64,000 bases of DNA from Serpentinimonas maccroryi (GCF_000828915.1 NZ_AP014569.1:992001-1056000), one strand, 5' to 3'; shown: positions 29,083 to 40,823, counted from the first letter of the stretch. Numbers and translations are program-made. Notes: generated by a model from the letters alone, not told the origin.

Positions 29083-29481
29083 TCACGCAAGCGCATCGAG
29101 CCCAAAAGCCGCGACCATGCGTGCGCGCAGCTCCAACCAGAGGCGCTGCAATTCGGTCCAGTCGGCGCGCGCGGCCTCGAGTTGCAAGGCGTGCGCCAAA
29201 GGGCTGATTTCGGTATGGCCCAAAGTGTTGAGCACGCCCTTGAGGCTGTGCGCCAAACGACTGAACGCGGCTCGGTCCTGCTGCGCCGCCAACAAAGCGG
29301 CAGCGAGCTGGAAATCGTGCACAAACTGCTCGATGCAAGCGTCACGAAAGGCCAAATACAGGTCGCTGTCGTTGTCGAACAGGCTCTGCAAGGCCACCTG
29401 CTCGCACCGAGGCAAGCGCAGTACCTCGCTGCCCTCCGGTAAAGCCGACAACGAACACGGCTTGGGGGGCACTTGCTCCAC
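29083..29481 (-). CDS. Stand-alone histidine phosphotransfer (HPt) protein
   Basis: A 132-residue HPt protein. The phosphorelay site is His78 in RLAHSLKGVLNTLG, followed by a second helix ISPLAHALQLEAARAD, the standard HPt four-helix pattern. Nothing else is fused to it. It starts ten bases after the stop of the HTH-receiver gene on the same strand, so the two are very likely co-transcribed and exchange phosphoryl groups. The kinase feeding them is not adjacent; a hybrid kinase elsewhere is needed. Confidence 0.88.
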   Translation of the reverse strand: MEQVPPKPCSLSALPEGSEVLRLPRCEQVALQSLFDNDSDLYLAFRDACIEQFVHDFQLAAALLAAQQDRAAFSRLAHSLKGVLNTLGHTEISPLAHALQLEAARADWTELQRLWLELRARMVAAFGLDALA

Positions 29482-29491
29482 CAGAATCCCT

Positions 29492-30307
29492 TTAGCCCGC
29501 GGGCTGCTGACCAGATTTGCCAGCGGCCTTGGCCTTGGGCTTGCTGGATCTGGCTTTGCTGGCTTTGGCTTTGACGGGAGGTGGTTCGCTAGGGGCTAGA
29601 GCCAACGCACCGCCGTTAGCCGCAGGCGCTGGCTCTTCGGCGGCGTCTTTATTGGCCAGCAAATGGCCCAGCGCCGCCTCGATCAGGGGCGGCAGTTCTT
29701 GCACCAGACGCGGCTTGTGCACCACGTCCACACCGTCCAAGGCGGCGGCGTAGGGTTCGCGCTGCTGAGCGTCGAGCGCCGTGAGCACGACCAGCTTGCA
29801 GTTGCCAAACAGGGCGTGGTTGCGCAACCCGGTGATGAGCGTGGCGCCGTCCATGCCCGGCAGCAAAATATCGACAATGATCAGGTCGGGCTGCAGGTGA
29901 CCGAAGGAGACCAAACCGGCAATGGCGTCGGCAGACACGTGCAATTCGATGGCCGGGAAGCGCTGCTTGACCAGCATCGAGACCAAGCCTTGAAAATGCG
30001 CCGAATCTTCGATCAGCAAAATACGCGGCACGTGCACCGTGTGGCGGCGCCGTCCGCTGGGGCGCAGCGATGCGCCACCGTGCATGGCCGCCACACCCGT
30101 GACACCGGCACGGCTGCCCTTGATCCAGCGCTCGAGCGAATCGCGCGTGATGCGCCGGTGCCCGCCAGGGGTCTTCCAGGCCTGGAGATCGCCCCGATCG
30201 ACCATCAGCTGCACCGAACGCACGGCCATCCCGAGCATTTTGGCCACCTCCAGCGTGGTGTAGTAGGCGCTGGACGACATGTCAACAGAGTTGTTTGTGT
30301 AATTCAT
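29492..30307 (-). CDS. Atypical response regulator: MerR/excisionase-type HTH, receiver, Lys/Ala-rich tail
   Basis: A 271-residue protein with an unusual domain order. Residues ~15-65 are a MerR/Xis-type DNA-binding domain (YYTTLEVAKMLGMAVRSVQ, then WKTPGGHRRITRDSLERWI). A receiver follows at ~94-215 with IED at 99-101, phospho-acceptor Asp146 in LIIVDILLPGMDG, Thr176 in VLTAL and Lys198 in VHKPR, all intact. The last ~30 residues are a histone-H1-like Lys/Ala/Ser tail (KAKASKARSSKPKAKAAGK) that could bind DNA. ATG at 30307 is used; GTG at 30313 is possible. It is co-directional with the HPt gene downstream. Targets are unknown. Confidence 0.88.
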   Translation of the reverse strand: MNYTNNSVDMSSSAYYTTLEVAKMLGMAVRSVQLMVDRGDLQAWKTPGGHRRITRDSLERWIKGSRAGVTGVAAMHGGASLRPSGRRRHTVHVPRILLIEDSAHFQGLVSMLVKQRFPAIELHVSADAIAGLVSFGHLQPDLIIVDILLPGMDGATLITGLRNHALFGNCKLVVLTALDAQQREPYAAALDGVDVVHKPRLVQELPPLIEAALGHLLANKDAAEEPAPAANGGALALAPSEPPPVKAKASKARSSKPKAKAAGKSGQQPAG

Positions 30308-30389
30308 GGGCACATTCTGCCACTAATGGCACATTAAGCGCAAGACTGTTATTAACAAATTTGTCGGAAATAAGACATGCCCGCAGCGC

Positions 30390-32054
30390 TTAGGCCAGCG
30401 ACTTGAAGCGCACGCGCTTGGGCCGCGCGCCCTCCTCGCCCAGGCGGCGTTGCTTGTCGGCTTCATACTCGGTGAAGTTGCCGTCGAAAAACACCCACTG
30501 GCTGTCGCCCTCGTAGGCCAGGATGTGGGTGCAGATGCGATCCAGAAACCAGCGGTCGTGGCTGATGACCATGGCGCTGCCGGCGAACTCGAGCAACGCC
30601 TCTTCGAGCGCGCGCAGGGTTTCGACGTCGAGGTCGTTGGAAGGCTCGTCGAGCATGAGCACGTTGCCGCCCAGCGCCAGCGTTTTGGCTAGGTGCAGCC
30701 GGCCGCGTTCGCCGCCCGAGAGGTTTTTGACCAGTTTTTGCTGGTCGTTGCCCTTGAAGTTGAAGCGCCCCAAGTAAGCCCGGCTGGGCATGACGAACTT
30801 GCCCACGGTGATGTTGTCGAGTCCGCCCGAGACATCCTCCCACACCGTTTTGTCGCCGGCCAGCGATTCGCGGCTTTGGTCCACAAAAGCCAGCTGCGCG
30901 GTCTTGCCGATGACGATCGAGCCGCTGTCGGGCTGCTCCTTGCCTTGGATCATGCGAAACAGGGTCGATTTGCCGGCGCCGTTGGGGCCAATGATGCCGA
31001 CGATGGCCCCCGCCGGCACGGCAAAACTCAGTTTGTCGATCAGCAGCCGGTCGCCAAAGGATTTGCTCACGCCGTGAAACTCGATCACTTGCGCGCCCAG
31101 GCGTTCGGCCACGGGGATGAAGATCTCGTTGGTCTCGTTGCGGCGCTGGTAGTCCACGTCCGACAGCTCTTCGAAGCGCGCCAGCCGCGCCTTGCTCTTG
31201 GCTTGGCGCCCCTTGGCGTTGGCGCGCACCCACTTGAGCTCTTCTTTCATGGCGCGCATGCGCGCGTCTTCGCTCTTTTGCTCGCTCTCGAGGCGGCGCT
31301 CTTTCTGCTCCAGCCAGTCGGTGTAGTTGCCTTTGTAGGGGATGCCGTGGCCGCGGTCGAGCTCCAAAATCCACTCGGCGGCGTTGTCGAGGAAGTAGCG
31401 ATCGTGGGTGATGGCCACCACCGTGCCGGAAAAACGCTTCAGAAACTGCTCAAGCCAGTGCACGCTTTCGGCGTCCAAGTGGTTGGTGGGTTCGTCGAGC
31501 AGCAGCATATCGGGGCGGCTGAGCAACAGGCGGCACAGCGCCACGCGGCGTTTTTCACCGCCCGAGAGGTTTTTGATCAGCGCCTCCCAAGGCGGCAGAT
31601 TGAGCGCGTCGGCCGCCAGCTCGAGCTGCAGCTCGGAATTTTCGGAACCCGAAGCCGAGATGATGGCCTCGAGCTCGGCTTGCTCGGCGGCCAGGGCGTC
31701 AAAGTCGGCGTCGGGTTCGGCGTAGGCGGCATAGACCTCCTCGAGGCGCGCCTTGGCCGCCAGCGCGCCGCCGATGCCCTCTTGCACCGCCTCGCGCACG
31801 CTTTGCTCGGGGTTGATCTGTGGCTCTTGCGGCAGGTAGCCGATACGGATGCCGGGCATGGGCACGGCCTCGCCTTCGATCTCTTTGTCCACCCCGGCCA
31901 TGATCTTGAGCAGGGTCGATTTGCCCGAGCCGTTGAGGCCCAGCACGCCGATCTTGGCGCCGGGAAAGAAGCTGAGCGAGATGTCTTTCAAGATTTGGCG
32001 CTTGGGCGGCACCGTCTTGCAGACGCGGTTCATGGAGAAAACGTATTGGGCCAT
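30390..32054 (-). CDS. ettA: Energy-dependent translational throttle protein EttA (ABC-F)
   Basis: A 554-residue ABC-F ATPase that binds the ribosomal E site and gates early elongation according to the ATP/ADP level. Two nucleotide-binding domains are complete: Walker [10 protein letters not shown] and GPNGAGKST, signatures [15 protein letters not shown] and [15 protein letters not shown], and Walker [14 protein letters not shown] and [12 protein letters not shown]. The linker (PtIM) with [28 protein letters not shown] is typical of EttA. ATG at 32054 gives [11 protein letters not shown], matching the family start. It is divergent from rhlE. Confidence 0.97.
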   Translation of the reverse strand: MAQYVFSMNRVCKTVPPKRQILKDISLSFFPGAKIGVLGLNGSGKSTLLKIMAGVDKEIEGEAVPMPGIRIGYLPQEPQINPEQSVREAVQEGIGGALAAKARLEEVYAAYAEPDADFDALAAEQAELEAIISASGSENSELQLELAADALNLPPWEALIKNLSGGEKRRVALCRLLLSRPDMLLLDEPTNHLDAESVHWLEQFLKRFSGTVVAITHDRYFLDNAAEWILELDRGHGIPYKGNYTDWLEQKERRLESEQKSEDARMRAMKEELKWVRANAKGRQAKSKARLARFEELSDVDYQRRNETNEIFIPVAERLGAQVIEFHGVSKSFGDRLLIDKLSFAVPAGAIVGIIGPNGAGKSTLFRMIQGKEQPDSGSIVIGKTAQLAFVDQSRESLAGDKTVWEDVSGGLDNITVGKFVMPSRAYLGRFNFKGNDQQKLVKNLSGGERGRLHLAKTLALGGNVLMLDEPSNDLDVETLRALEEALLEFAGSAMVISHDRWFLDRICTHILAYEGDSQWVFFDGNFTEYEADKQRRLGEEGARPKRVRFKSLA

Positions 32055-32374
32055 GGGCAGTGCAAAAATTAGAGAAGTGCAAGATACGCCACACCCCAAG
32101 GTGCAGCTTTGCGTCGATTATGCGCTGCCCAAGCCAGTTTGCGCCGCTTTGTGCCACAATCGGGGCAGCGTGCACCCGCATTCGGTGCCGCTGCAGCGCC
32201 ATGCTGGGGCTGGTTTGTGTAGGTTTGCGCTCCGCTGCCCTTGAGGCCACGGGCACGAATCCATTCAGCCCAACCCGATTTTGCTCCCATCTGCCCATGA
32301 TTGCCCTTGCCCCACGCGGCGCAGGGAGTGGCAGATACCCCCGATGCGCCCGCCTATGGGCGCCAACTAGACCC
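32055..32374. other. ettA/rhlE divergent intergenic region (320 bases)
   Basis: This gap must hold promoters for both genes. I see no gene-like open frame with family similarity, no tRNA and no strong hairpin. The rhlE frame is open across all of it, but the translated stretch is not helicase-like. No promoter could be assigned with confidence. Confidence 0.5.
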
Positions 32375-34207
32375 ATGACTTTTGATGAACTGAACCTGGT
32401 CCCGGCACTGCTGGACGCCGTGCGCGAGCAAGGCTACACCCAACCCACTCCGGTGCAGGCGCAAGCCATACCGCTGGTGCTGGCCGGACACGATTTGCTC
32501 GCCGGCGCCCAGACCGGCACCGGCAAAACCGCCGCCTTCACGCTGCCGCTGCTGCAGCGCCTGCACGGCGGCCCCAAGGGCAGCGAAGGCCAAGCGGCCC
32601 AAGCTCCCCATGATGCCCCCCCCAAGCGCGGCCAGTCGCGCCCCATCCGCGCCCTGGTGCTCACCCCCACGCGCGAGCTCGCGGCGCAGGTGGAAGAATC
32701 GGTGCGCGTCTATGGCAAGCACCTGCACCTGAAATCGACCGTGATTTTTGGCGGCGTGGGCATGAACCCGCAGATCGACAAGCTGGCCCGCGGTGTCGAT
32801 GTGTTGGTCGCCACCCCAGGGCGGCTGCTCGATTTGGTGGATCAGGGGCGCTTGGATCTGTCCAAAGTGGAAATCCTAGTGCTCGACGAAGCCGACCGCA
32901 TGCTCGACATGGGCTTCATCCACGATGTGAAAAAAATCCTGCGCCTGCTGCCAGCGGCAAAACAAAGCCTGCTGTTTTCGGCCACCTTCAGCGACGAAAT
33001 CCGCGAACTGGCCAACGGCTTGCTGCGCAACCCCCAGCACATTCAGGTCACGCCGCCCAACACCACGGTGCAGCGCATCGTGCAGACCATCCACCCGGTG
33101 GGGCGCGGCAAAAAGAAGGCGTTGCTGGCGCACATCATCAAAGAGCACGACTGGAGCCAGGTGCTGGTGTTCACACGCACCAAGTTTGGCGCCAACAACG
33201 TGGCCGACTACCTCAATGCCCACGGCATCGGCGCCATGGCGCTGCACGGCAACAAGAGCCAGAGCGCGCGCACCCAGGCGCTGGCCGACTTCAAGAGCGG
33301 CAGCATCCGCGCCCTGGTGGCCACCGACATCGCGGCGCGCGGCATCGACATCGACGACTTGCCGCACGTGGTCAACTACGACATCCCCAATGTGTGCGAA
33401 GACTACGTGCACCGCATCGGCCGCACCGGGCGCGCCGGTGCCGAGGGCGCCGCCGTGAGCCTGGTGAGCCTGGACGAAGAAGGCTTCATGATGGCGATCG
33501 AGAAGTTCACCAAACAGCAGATCGCGGTGCAGGCCTTCCCCGAGTTCATGCCCGAAGCCGACGAAAAAGCCGAACCCATCGCCATGGGGCGCCAAACCCT
33601 GTGGGGCGGGGCCGGCAAACCGCCCGGCCGCGAAGTGATGGCCGCCGCCGGCCGCGCAGCGCGCAAAGAAATGACCGACCGCGTACGCGACAGCAAAGGC
33701 GGGAGCGGGCGCAATGCCAAGCCCGCGCATCCGCGCGCCGGCGCCCACCCGGCGCGGCCCGCACCGCAGCGCGCAGCGGCCGCGCCCGTGGTCCGCGACG
33801 ACGACTACGATGACGACGCCCCACCACCGCGCCACGCCGACCCCTTGGCCCCAGCGCGGCCGGCCAACGCCGCCGGGCGGCGCCGCAACCCGCGCCCCAA
33901 TGGCGGCGGAGGCGGCGGCGGCTTCGGCCCCTCCTCCGGCCCCCGCAGCCAAGCCCCCGGCAGCGGGCCACGCCAAGGCGCAGGCCAAGGCCCGGCGCGC
34001 AACCGCGGTACCGGCAGCGCGGGCCCGACCGGCGGCCCCGGCGGCCCGGCGCGCCAGCCCGACCCGCTGCGCACCGGCATCGACGCGCTGGGCCAGCGCG
34101 GCGGCGGTGGCGGCAACCGCTCACGCAGCGGCGCTGGTGGTGGCGGCGGTGGTGGTGGCCAAGGCGGCATCGACCCGCTGCGCACCCGTTTTGGCCGCAT
34201 CAAATAA
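32375..34207 (+). CDS. rhlE: DEAD-box ATP-dependent RNA helicase, RhlE type
   Basis: A 610-residue RNA helicase. Helicase motifs in order are Q motif [14 protein letters not shown], motif I AQTGTGKT, Ia [22 protein letters not shown], then [27 protein letters not shown] and [10 protein letters not shown]. The core ends near residue 400. The remaining ~200 residues are a disordered tail rich in Gly, Pro, Arg and Ala, ending with a repeated DPLRT motif and RFGRIK. ATG at 32375 ([13 protein letters not shown]) matches the family start. gloA follows after ten bases. Confidence 0.95.
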   Translation: MTFDELNLVPALLDAVREQGYTQPTPVQAQAIPLVLAGHDLLAGAQTGTGKTAAFTLPLLQRLHGGPKGSEGQAAQAPHDAPPKRGQSRPIRALVLTPTRELAAQVEESVRVYGKHLHLKSTVIFGGVGMNPQIDKLARGVDVLVATPGRLLDLVDQGRLDLSKVEILVLDEADRMLDMGFIHDVKKILRLLPAAKQSLLFSATFSDEIRELANGLLRNPQHIQVTPPNTTVQRIVQTIHPVGRGKKKALLAHIIKEHDWSQVLVFTRTKFGANNVADYLNAHGIGAMALHGNKSQSARTQALADFKSGSIRALVATDIAARGIDIDDLPHVVNYDIPNVCEDYVHRIGRTGRAGAEGAAVSLVSLDEEGFMMAIEKFTKQQIAVQAFPEFMPEADEKAEPIAMGRQTLWGGAGKPPGREVMAAAGRAARKEMTDRVRDSKGGSGRNAKPAHPRAGAHPARPAPQRAAAAPVVRDDDYDDDAPPPRHADPLAPARPANAAGRRRNPRPNGGGGGGGFGPSSGPRSQAPGSGPRQGAGQGPARNRGTGSAGPTGGPGGPARQPDPLRTGIDALGQRGGGGGNRSRSGAGGGGGGGGQGGIDPLRTRFGRIK

Positions 34208-34217
34208 GGACTGACTC

Positions 34218-34631
34218 ATGCGCATTTTGCACACCATGCTGCGCGTCGGCGATCTGGAGCGCTCGATCGCCTTTTACACCCAAGTGCTGGGCATGGCGCT
34301 GCTGCGCCGCTCCGAAAACCCAGAGCACCGCTACTCGCTGGCGTTTTTGGGCTTTGAGGGCGGCAACCCCGGCCAAGCCGAAATCGAGCTCACCTACAAC
34401 TGGGGCGTGACGCAGTACGAGCATGGCAGCGCCTACGGCCACATCGCCATCGGCGTGCCCGACGCCTACGCGGCCTGCGAGCGCATCAAAGCCGCCGGCG
34501 GCCGCGTCACGCGCGAAGCCGGCCCGGTGCTGGGCGGCAGCACCGTGATCGCCTTCGTGACCGACCCCGACGGCTATAAAATCGAGTTGATCCAGCGCGA
34601 CTTCGCTGCCGCCGGGGCGGGCTTACGCTAA
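34218..34631 (+). CDS. gloA: Lactoylglutathione lyase (glyoxalase I)
   Basis: A 137-residue glyoxalase I, converting the methylglyoxal-glutathione adduct to S-lactoylglutathione in the cytoplasm. It begins [26 protein letters not shown], with metal ligand His5. Further ligands lie in [18 protein letters not shown] and YKIELIQ, the four positions of the Ni-type GloA. ATG at 34218 has AAGGAC nearby. It lies ten bases after rhlE and is probably transcribed with it. serS converges from the other side. Confidence 0.96.
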   Translation: MRILHTMLRVGDLERSIAFYTQVLGMALLRRSENPEHRYSLAFLGFEGGNPGQAEIELTYNWGVTQYEHGSAYGHIAIGVPDAYAACERIKAAGGRVTREAGPVLGGSTVIAFVTDPDGYKIELIQRDFAAAGAGLR

Positions 34632-34697
34632 AGCCGGCTGGCGCCAAAAGCGCCCGGCGCCGCCCGCCATCGGGCCAGCGCCTGGGCGCGGGGGTGA

Positions 34698-36203
<1,506 letters not shown>

Positions 36204-39200
36204 TCATCCTTGCAAATTCATCAGGCTGGCATTGCCTCCGGCGGCGGCGGTGTTGGTGCTGATGCTGCGCTCAGTCAGCAGGGGCATCAAGGTCACGTGT
36301 GGATCGCCTGGGCGCATGACCGTCAGCGTCACGATCGGACCCTGCCGGCGCGCTAGGTCGGCGGCAGCCTGCAGGCGGCTGGGCTCATCCGCATGGATCA
36401 GGGCCGCTTCCACCGCTTCGTTGTGCGGGTCTGGCGAGAGGTCGATGCATCTTTGCACCGCTTCCGGCAATGCGGCTTTTAAACTGTGCCCCGATTCGGC
36501 CCACACAGCCCGACTGCCCACCGCCAAAACCGCTGCCAGCTGCGTCAACCGATCCTCGTCTGCCTGTGGCTGCTGGCCCGTGAGGCACAGCACACGCCCG
36601 CGAGCCTGCACGCGGTAGAGATTGCGTTCGCCGGTGGGGCCGTTTAGCACCGCCTCCATGCCGGCGGGATTGTGTGCCTCAAATCGGTCGCAGGCGTGCG
36701 CTAGGGTCAATCGGCCTTGGGCCAGCGCCCAGTCGCGCAGGCTCTGCAACGCAGGAGCGGCCTGAGGCCTTGCCAGAACAGCGCCGCTGCTCTGCACGCT
36801 GCGCAAGGCGGCGTCTTCCGGGCTGCGCGCTAGCAGGCGCAGCAGATACAGCGGCCCGCCGGCCTTCGGGCCTGTGCCCGATAACCCTTCGCCGCCGAAC
36901 GGCTGCACCCCCACCACGGCCCCGACCATGTTGCGGTTCACATACACGTTGCCCGCGTGGCTCAAGCCCTGCACCAGTTCAATGGTCTCCTGAATGCGCG
37001 AATGCACGCCCAAAGTCAGGGCATAGCCCGTGGCGTTGATGGTCTGGAGCAACTGCTGCAAGTCTGTCCGGGCATAGCGCAGCACATGCAGCACGGGCCC
37101 AAACACTTCGTGCTCGAGATCGATCAAGCGGTTGATCTCGATCAGCGTGGGCGGCACCCAGGTGCCGATCGGGGTATCGCTCGAGGGATGCAAAATGCGG
37201 TGCACGCGGCGCCCTTTGGCCTGCATCTGGGCCACGTGCGCCTCGATGCCGTCGCGTGCCCGGGCGTCGATCACCGGGCCCATGTCGGTGTGCAGCTGCG
37301 CTGGTGGCCCCAGGCGAATTTCGGCCATGGCCCCTTTGAGCATGGCCATCAGCCGCTCGGCCACCTCGTCTTGCACACACAGCACGCGCAAGGCTGAGCA
37401 GCGTTGGCCCGCAGCCTCAAAAGCGCTGGCCAGCGCATCTTGCACCACCTGCTCCAGCAAGGCCGATGAATCGACGATCATGCAGTTCTGGCCTCCGGTT
37501 TCGGCGATCAGCGGCACGGCTTGCCCGTGCGCGTTCAGGCGCAGCGCCAACGTTGCGTTCAACACGCGTGCGGTTTGGGTGGAGCCGGTGAACAGCACGC
37601 CTTGAACACGGGCGTCCTGAACCAGTTGCATGCCGACTTCTGAGCCGCGTCCGGGCAACAACTGCAATGCCGCCCGCGGAATCCCCGCCTGCCAAAGCAT
37701 TTCGACGGCCAAGGCGCCGATGGCGGGGGTGCTTTCAGCCGGTTTGGCCAGCACCACATTGCCGGCCGCCAACGCTGCGGCCACTTGGCCTACGAAGATG
37801 GCCAAGGGAAAGTTCCAGGGGCTGATGCACACCACCGGGCCCAGGGCCTGGTGGGTGCGGTGGTCAAAGTCGCGGCGCACCTGAGCGGCGTAGTAGCGCA
37901 GAAAATCCACCGCTTCGCGCACCTCGGCTGCGGCGTGGCTCCAGGTTTTGCCTGCTTCGCGCACCAGCAGGGACATGCAGTGCGGGGCGTGGGCTTGCAG
38001 CAGCTGCGCGGCTTGCTCCAGCGTTTCGGCACGCTGTGCCGCAGGCACAGCAGACCACAGCGGCGCTTGTGCCTGCGCAGCCTGCAAAGCCGCGTCGACA
38101 TCGGCGGCGCTGGCGTACTGCACGGTGCCCAGCAGGTCCGCGTGGTCGGCCGGATTGTGCAGGGTATGCATCGCCGCCCCTTTGGCTGGCACGGCCAGCA
38201 TGGGGCCTACCCTGAATGGGCCCACATGCTGCTGCATTTGCTGGGTGAGCAAGCGCAGGGTGGGTTCATCGGCCAAGTCGGTGCCAATCGAGTTGAGGCG
38301 CACCGTGCCATACAGGGCACCGGGCAAGGGCAGCTGCGGATGCGGCTCGCCGGGGCATCGGCCTTCACTCAAAGCGTCCTGCTTCATGCGCGCAACCGGA
38401 TCCTGCACCAGATCGTCGATGGACACCTTCGGGTCGGCCATGCGGTGGACAAAGGAGCTGTTGGCGCCGTTCTCGAGCAGTCGGCGCACCAGGTAGGCCA
38501 GGAGGGTTTCGTGCGTGCCGACAGGGGCGTAGATGCGACAAGGCCGATCCAGCTTGGCCGCCCCAACCACCTGCTGGTACAGCGGCTCCCCCATCCCGTG
38601 CAGGCACTGAAACTCGTACTGACCCGCTGCGTAATCACCGAGCTGGGCTTGGGCCAAGTGCACGATGGCGGCCAAAGTGTGCGCGTTGTGGGTGGCAAAT
38701 TGCGGGTACACCGCATCGGGGGCCGCCAACAGTTTGCGCGCGCAGGCTAGGTAAGCCACGTCGGTGTGGTGCTTGCGGGTGTAAACCGGGTAATCGCTCT
38801 GGCCCTCCACTTGGGCGCGCTTGATCTCACTGTCCCAGTAGGCGCCTTTGACCAAGCGCACCATCAGGCGATGCGCTGTGCGCCGCGCCAGATCGACCAA
38901 AAAGTCGATGACCAAAGGGCAGCGCTTTTGGTAGGCCTGGATCACGAAACCCATGCCCTGCCAGCCCCTCAGGCTGGGCGCTAGGCAGAGTGCCTCGAGC
39001 AGATCGAGCGACAGGTCGAGCCGATCGGCTTCTTCGGCATCGATGTTCAGGCCCAGGTCGTAACGGCACGCCAGTTCGGCCAGTTGCAGCACACGCGGCA
39101 GCAGCTCTGCCATCACCCGCGCCCGCTGGGCACGGCTGTAGCGGGGGTGCAGGGCCGAGAGCTTGATCGAAATGCCGGGTGAATTTAGTACCCCTTGCAC

Positions 39201-39983
39201 CCTTTGCCCATTGGATGCCCGACCAATGGCGTGAATGGCGTGCAGGTACGACTGAAAATAGCGCTGCGCGTCGTCGGCCGTCAGGGCCGCCTCACCCAGC
39301 ATGTCGTAGGAATAGCGAAAGCCCTTGGCCTCCATGCTGCGTGCACGGTGCAGCGCTTGGTCGATCGTTTCGCCGATAACGAACTGCTCACCCAGCATCT
39401 GCATGGCCAGCTGCACAGCCTGGCGGATCAAAGGCTCACCGCTCTTGACGACCAAGCGCCTGAGCGCGCCCAGCAACTGGCCTTCGCTGTGTGTGGCGAC
39501 CCACTTACCGGTGAGCACAAGGCCCCATGAAGCGGCGTTGACGAACAACGAGTCGCTGCGGCCCAAATGCAGGTGCCAGTCGCCATGGCCCATCTTGTCG
39601 CGAATGAGCGCGCTGCGCGTGGCGGCATCGGGTATGCGCAGCAGCGCTTCTGCCAGGCACATCAGGGCCACGCCTTCATCGCTCGACAAGGCATATGCTT
39701 GCATCAGGCTTTGCACGCGACCGGCGCGGCCACCCCGGGCCGCTCCTTCGCGCAGACCCGTGACCAGTTGGCGCGCCAGCGCGTGGGTGTGCAGCGCCCG
39801 ATCGGCGTCAAGCTGCGCAGCCGCCATCAAAGGGGCCATCGCTTCGGCTTCGGGCAAACGGTGGGCCTGGTCGATGGCCTCGCGCAGAGGGCTGCGCTCT
39901 TTGGGCGCTGCGCTGGCGCTAAACTGCGCACCGCACGGCAGCGGTCGGCTCAAGGGGTCTGGGTTGCGATTTGAGGTCTTCAT
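36204..39983 (-). CDS. putA: Bifunctional proline dehydrogenase / glutamate semialdehyde dehydrogenase
   Basis: A 1259-residue PutA, oxidising proline to glutamate with FAD and NAD+. The proline dehydrogenase half includes ISIKLSALHPRYS, RLMVRLVKGAYWDSEIKRAQ and YAPVGTHETLLAYLVRRLLENGANSSFV. The aldehyde dehydrogenase half has SPWNFPLAIFVGQVAAALAAGN, GSTQTARV, ETGGQN and catalytic Cys862 in AGQRCSALRVL, then HEVFGPVLHVLRY. A C-terminal ~160-residue domain follows. The N-terminal ribbon-helix-helix DNA-binding domain of E. coli-type PutA is not visible, so autoregulation is unlikely. ATG at 39983 gives MKTSNRNPDP. Confidence 0.95.
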   Translation of the reverse strand: MKTSNRNPDPLSRPLPCGAQFSASAAPKERSPLREAIDQAHRLPEAEAMAPLMAAAQLDADRALHTHALARQLVTGLREGAARGGRAGRVQSLMQAYALSSDEGVALMCLAEALLRIPDAATRSALIRDKMGHGDWHLHLGRSDSLFVNAASWGLVLTGKWVATHSEGQLLGALRRLVVKSGEPLIRQAVQLAMQMLGEQFVIGETIDQALHRARSMEAKGFRYSYDMLGEAALTADDAQRYFQSYLHAIHAIGRASNGQRVQGVLNSPGISIKLSALHPRYSRAQRARVMAELLPRVLQLAELACRYDLGLNIDAEEADRLDLSLDLLEALCLAPSLRGWQGMGFVIQAYQKRCPLVIDFLVDLARRTAHRLMVRLVKGAYWDSEIKRAQVEGQSDYPVYTRKHHTDVAYLACARKLLAAPDAVYPQFATHNAHTLAAIVHLAQAQLGDYAAGQYEFQCLHGMGEPLYQQVVGAAKLDRPCRIYAPVGTHETLLAYLVRRLLENGANSSFVHRMADPKVSIDDLVQDPVARMKQDALSEGRCPGEPHPQLPLPGALYGTVRLNSIGTDLADEPTLRLLTQQMQQHVGPFRVGPMLAVPAKGAAMHTLHNPADHADLLGTVQYASAADVDAALQAAQAQAPLWSAVPAAQRAETLEQAAQLLQAHAPHCMSLLVREAGKTWSHAAAEVREAVDFLRYYAAQVRRDFDHRTHQALGPVVCISPWNFPLAIFVGQVAAALAAGNVVLAKPAESTPAIGALAVEMLWQAGIPRAALQLLPGRGSEVGMQLVQDARVQGVLFTGSTQTARVLNATLALRLNAHGQAVPLIAETGGQNCMIVDSSALLEQVVQDALASAFEAAGQRCSALRVLCVQDEVAERLMAMLKGAMAEIRLGPPAQLHTDMGPVIDARARDGIEAHVAQMQAKGRRVHRILHPSSDTPIGTWVPPTLIEINRLIDLEHEVFGPVLHVLRYARTDLQQLLQTINATGYALTLGVHSRIQETIELVQGLSHAGNVYVNRNMVGAVVGVQPFGGEGLSGTGPKAGGPLYLLRLLARSPEDAALRSVQSSGAVLARPQAAPALQSLRDWALAQGRLTLAHACDRFEAHNPAGMEAVLNGPTGERNLYRVQARGRVLCLTGQQPQADEDRLTQLAAVLAVGSRAVWAESGHSLKAALPEAVQRCIDLSPDPHNEAVEAALIHADEPSRLQAAADLARRQGPIVTLTVMRPGDPHVTLMPLLTERSISTNTAAAGGNASLMNLQG

Positions 39984-40026
39984 GTTTGGCCGCTTTTTTA
40001 CGGGGAGCAGGTCACCTCTCTGATCC

Positions 40027-40044
40027 CAGAATCTGGCTATTCTG
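40027..40044. promoter_or_regulatory. Inverted repeat upstream of putA
   Basis: CAGAAT-CTGGCT-ATTCTG has perfect six-base arms and lies 44-61 bases ahead of the putA start. It resembles sites of Lrp/AsnC-type regulators, which control putA in many proteobacteria, but the spacing is not the consensus. It also lies in the divergent region of the small oxidoreductase gene. Confidence 0.35.
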
Positions 40045-40163
40045 CCCAGAACGGCTGGTGTGGTCAAAAGGGGGCGGGTCAAGTGCTGCCGCCCAAGCTC
40101 TTAGGAAAAAATCGATTACCCTCCAACCCTCAGGACGTCTGGGAAACACTGGTAAGGCAGGTC

Positions 40164-40823
40164 ATGGCCTCGGCATTTATACGCAGAAAAGTCGTGCTCG
40201 CAGGCGCCACCGGCCTGATTGGCGGTTATTTGCTGGATATGCTACTGGCTGAGGATAGCGTTGCAGAAGTCCATGCCCTGGTTCGACGCCCGTTGAAGGT
40301 CTCGCATCCCAGGCTCCACTGCCATCGGGTCGATTTCACTGCACTGCCCGAACTGCCCCCGATCGACGAAGCCTATCTGGCACTGGGCACCACCCTCAAG
40401 GTGGCGGGCAGCCGTGAGGCATTTCGTGCGGTCGATCTGCAGGCGAATCTGGCGGTGGCCATGGCGGCTGTGCGGGCGGGTGCCCGCCGCATCGGCCTGG
40501 TCAGCGCTGCCGGCGCCAACGCCCAGTCGTCCGTCTTTTACAACCGGGTCAAGGGGGAGCTTGAAGAGGCGCTCAAGTCGCTGGAACTGGAGGCGCTGGT
40601 CATTGCTCGCCCATCCTTGCTGCTCGACAGCCGGGCACACCTGGGGCAACCGCCACGGTTGGCGGAATCCGTGGCCATTCCTATGGCGCGGCTCATCGCA
40701 CCTTTGATACCCGGCGCGTACCGGCCCATTCATGGGAAAGACGTCGCCCGTGCGTTGCTGCGATCAGTGCTCACTGCAAAGGGTGCACACGTTCTGACTT
40801 CGGGGGATATGGTGGGGCGTTGA
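40164..40823 (+). CDS. NAD(P)-binding oxidoreductase, TIP30/HTATIP2-like
   Basis: A 219-residue Rossmann-fold protein of the atypical SDR group. The dinucleotide motif VVLAGATGLIGGYLL is at ~10-24. Further family features are VHALVRRPL, a YLALGTT-like segment, the stretch GARRIGLVSAAGANAQSSVFYNRVKGELEEAL with the YxxxK-like pair, and IARPSLLLDSR. ATG at 40164 has AAGGCAGG upstream; an earlier in-frame start at 40083 is less likely. Substrate is unknown. It is divergent from putA and followed by tRNA-Arg on the opposite strand. Confidence 0.82.
   Translation: MASAFIRRKVVLAGATGLIGGYLLDMLLAEDSVAEVHALVRRPLKVSHPRLHCHRVDFTALPELPPIDEAYLALGTTLKVAGSREAFRAVDLQANLAVAMAAVRAGARRIGLVSAAGANAQSSVFYNRVKGELEEALKSLELEALVIARPSLLLDSRAHLGQPPRLAESVAIPMARLIAPLIPGAYRPIHGKDVARALLRSVLTAKGAHVLTSGDMVGR

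Noticed and set aside
30693-32072. A 459-codon plus-strand open frame opposite ettA
   Set aside because: It is a mirror of the ABC-F coding sequence without domain similarity or a ribosome-binding site.
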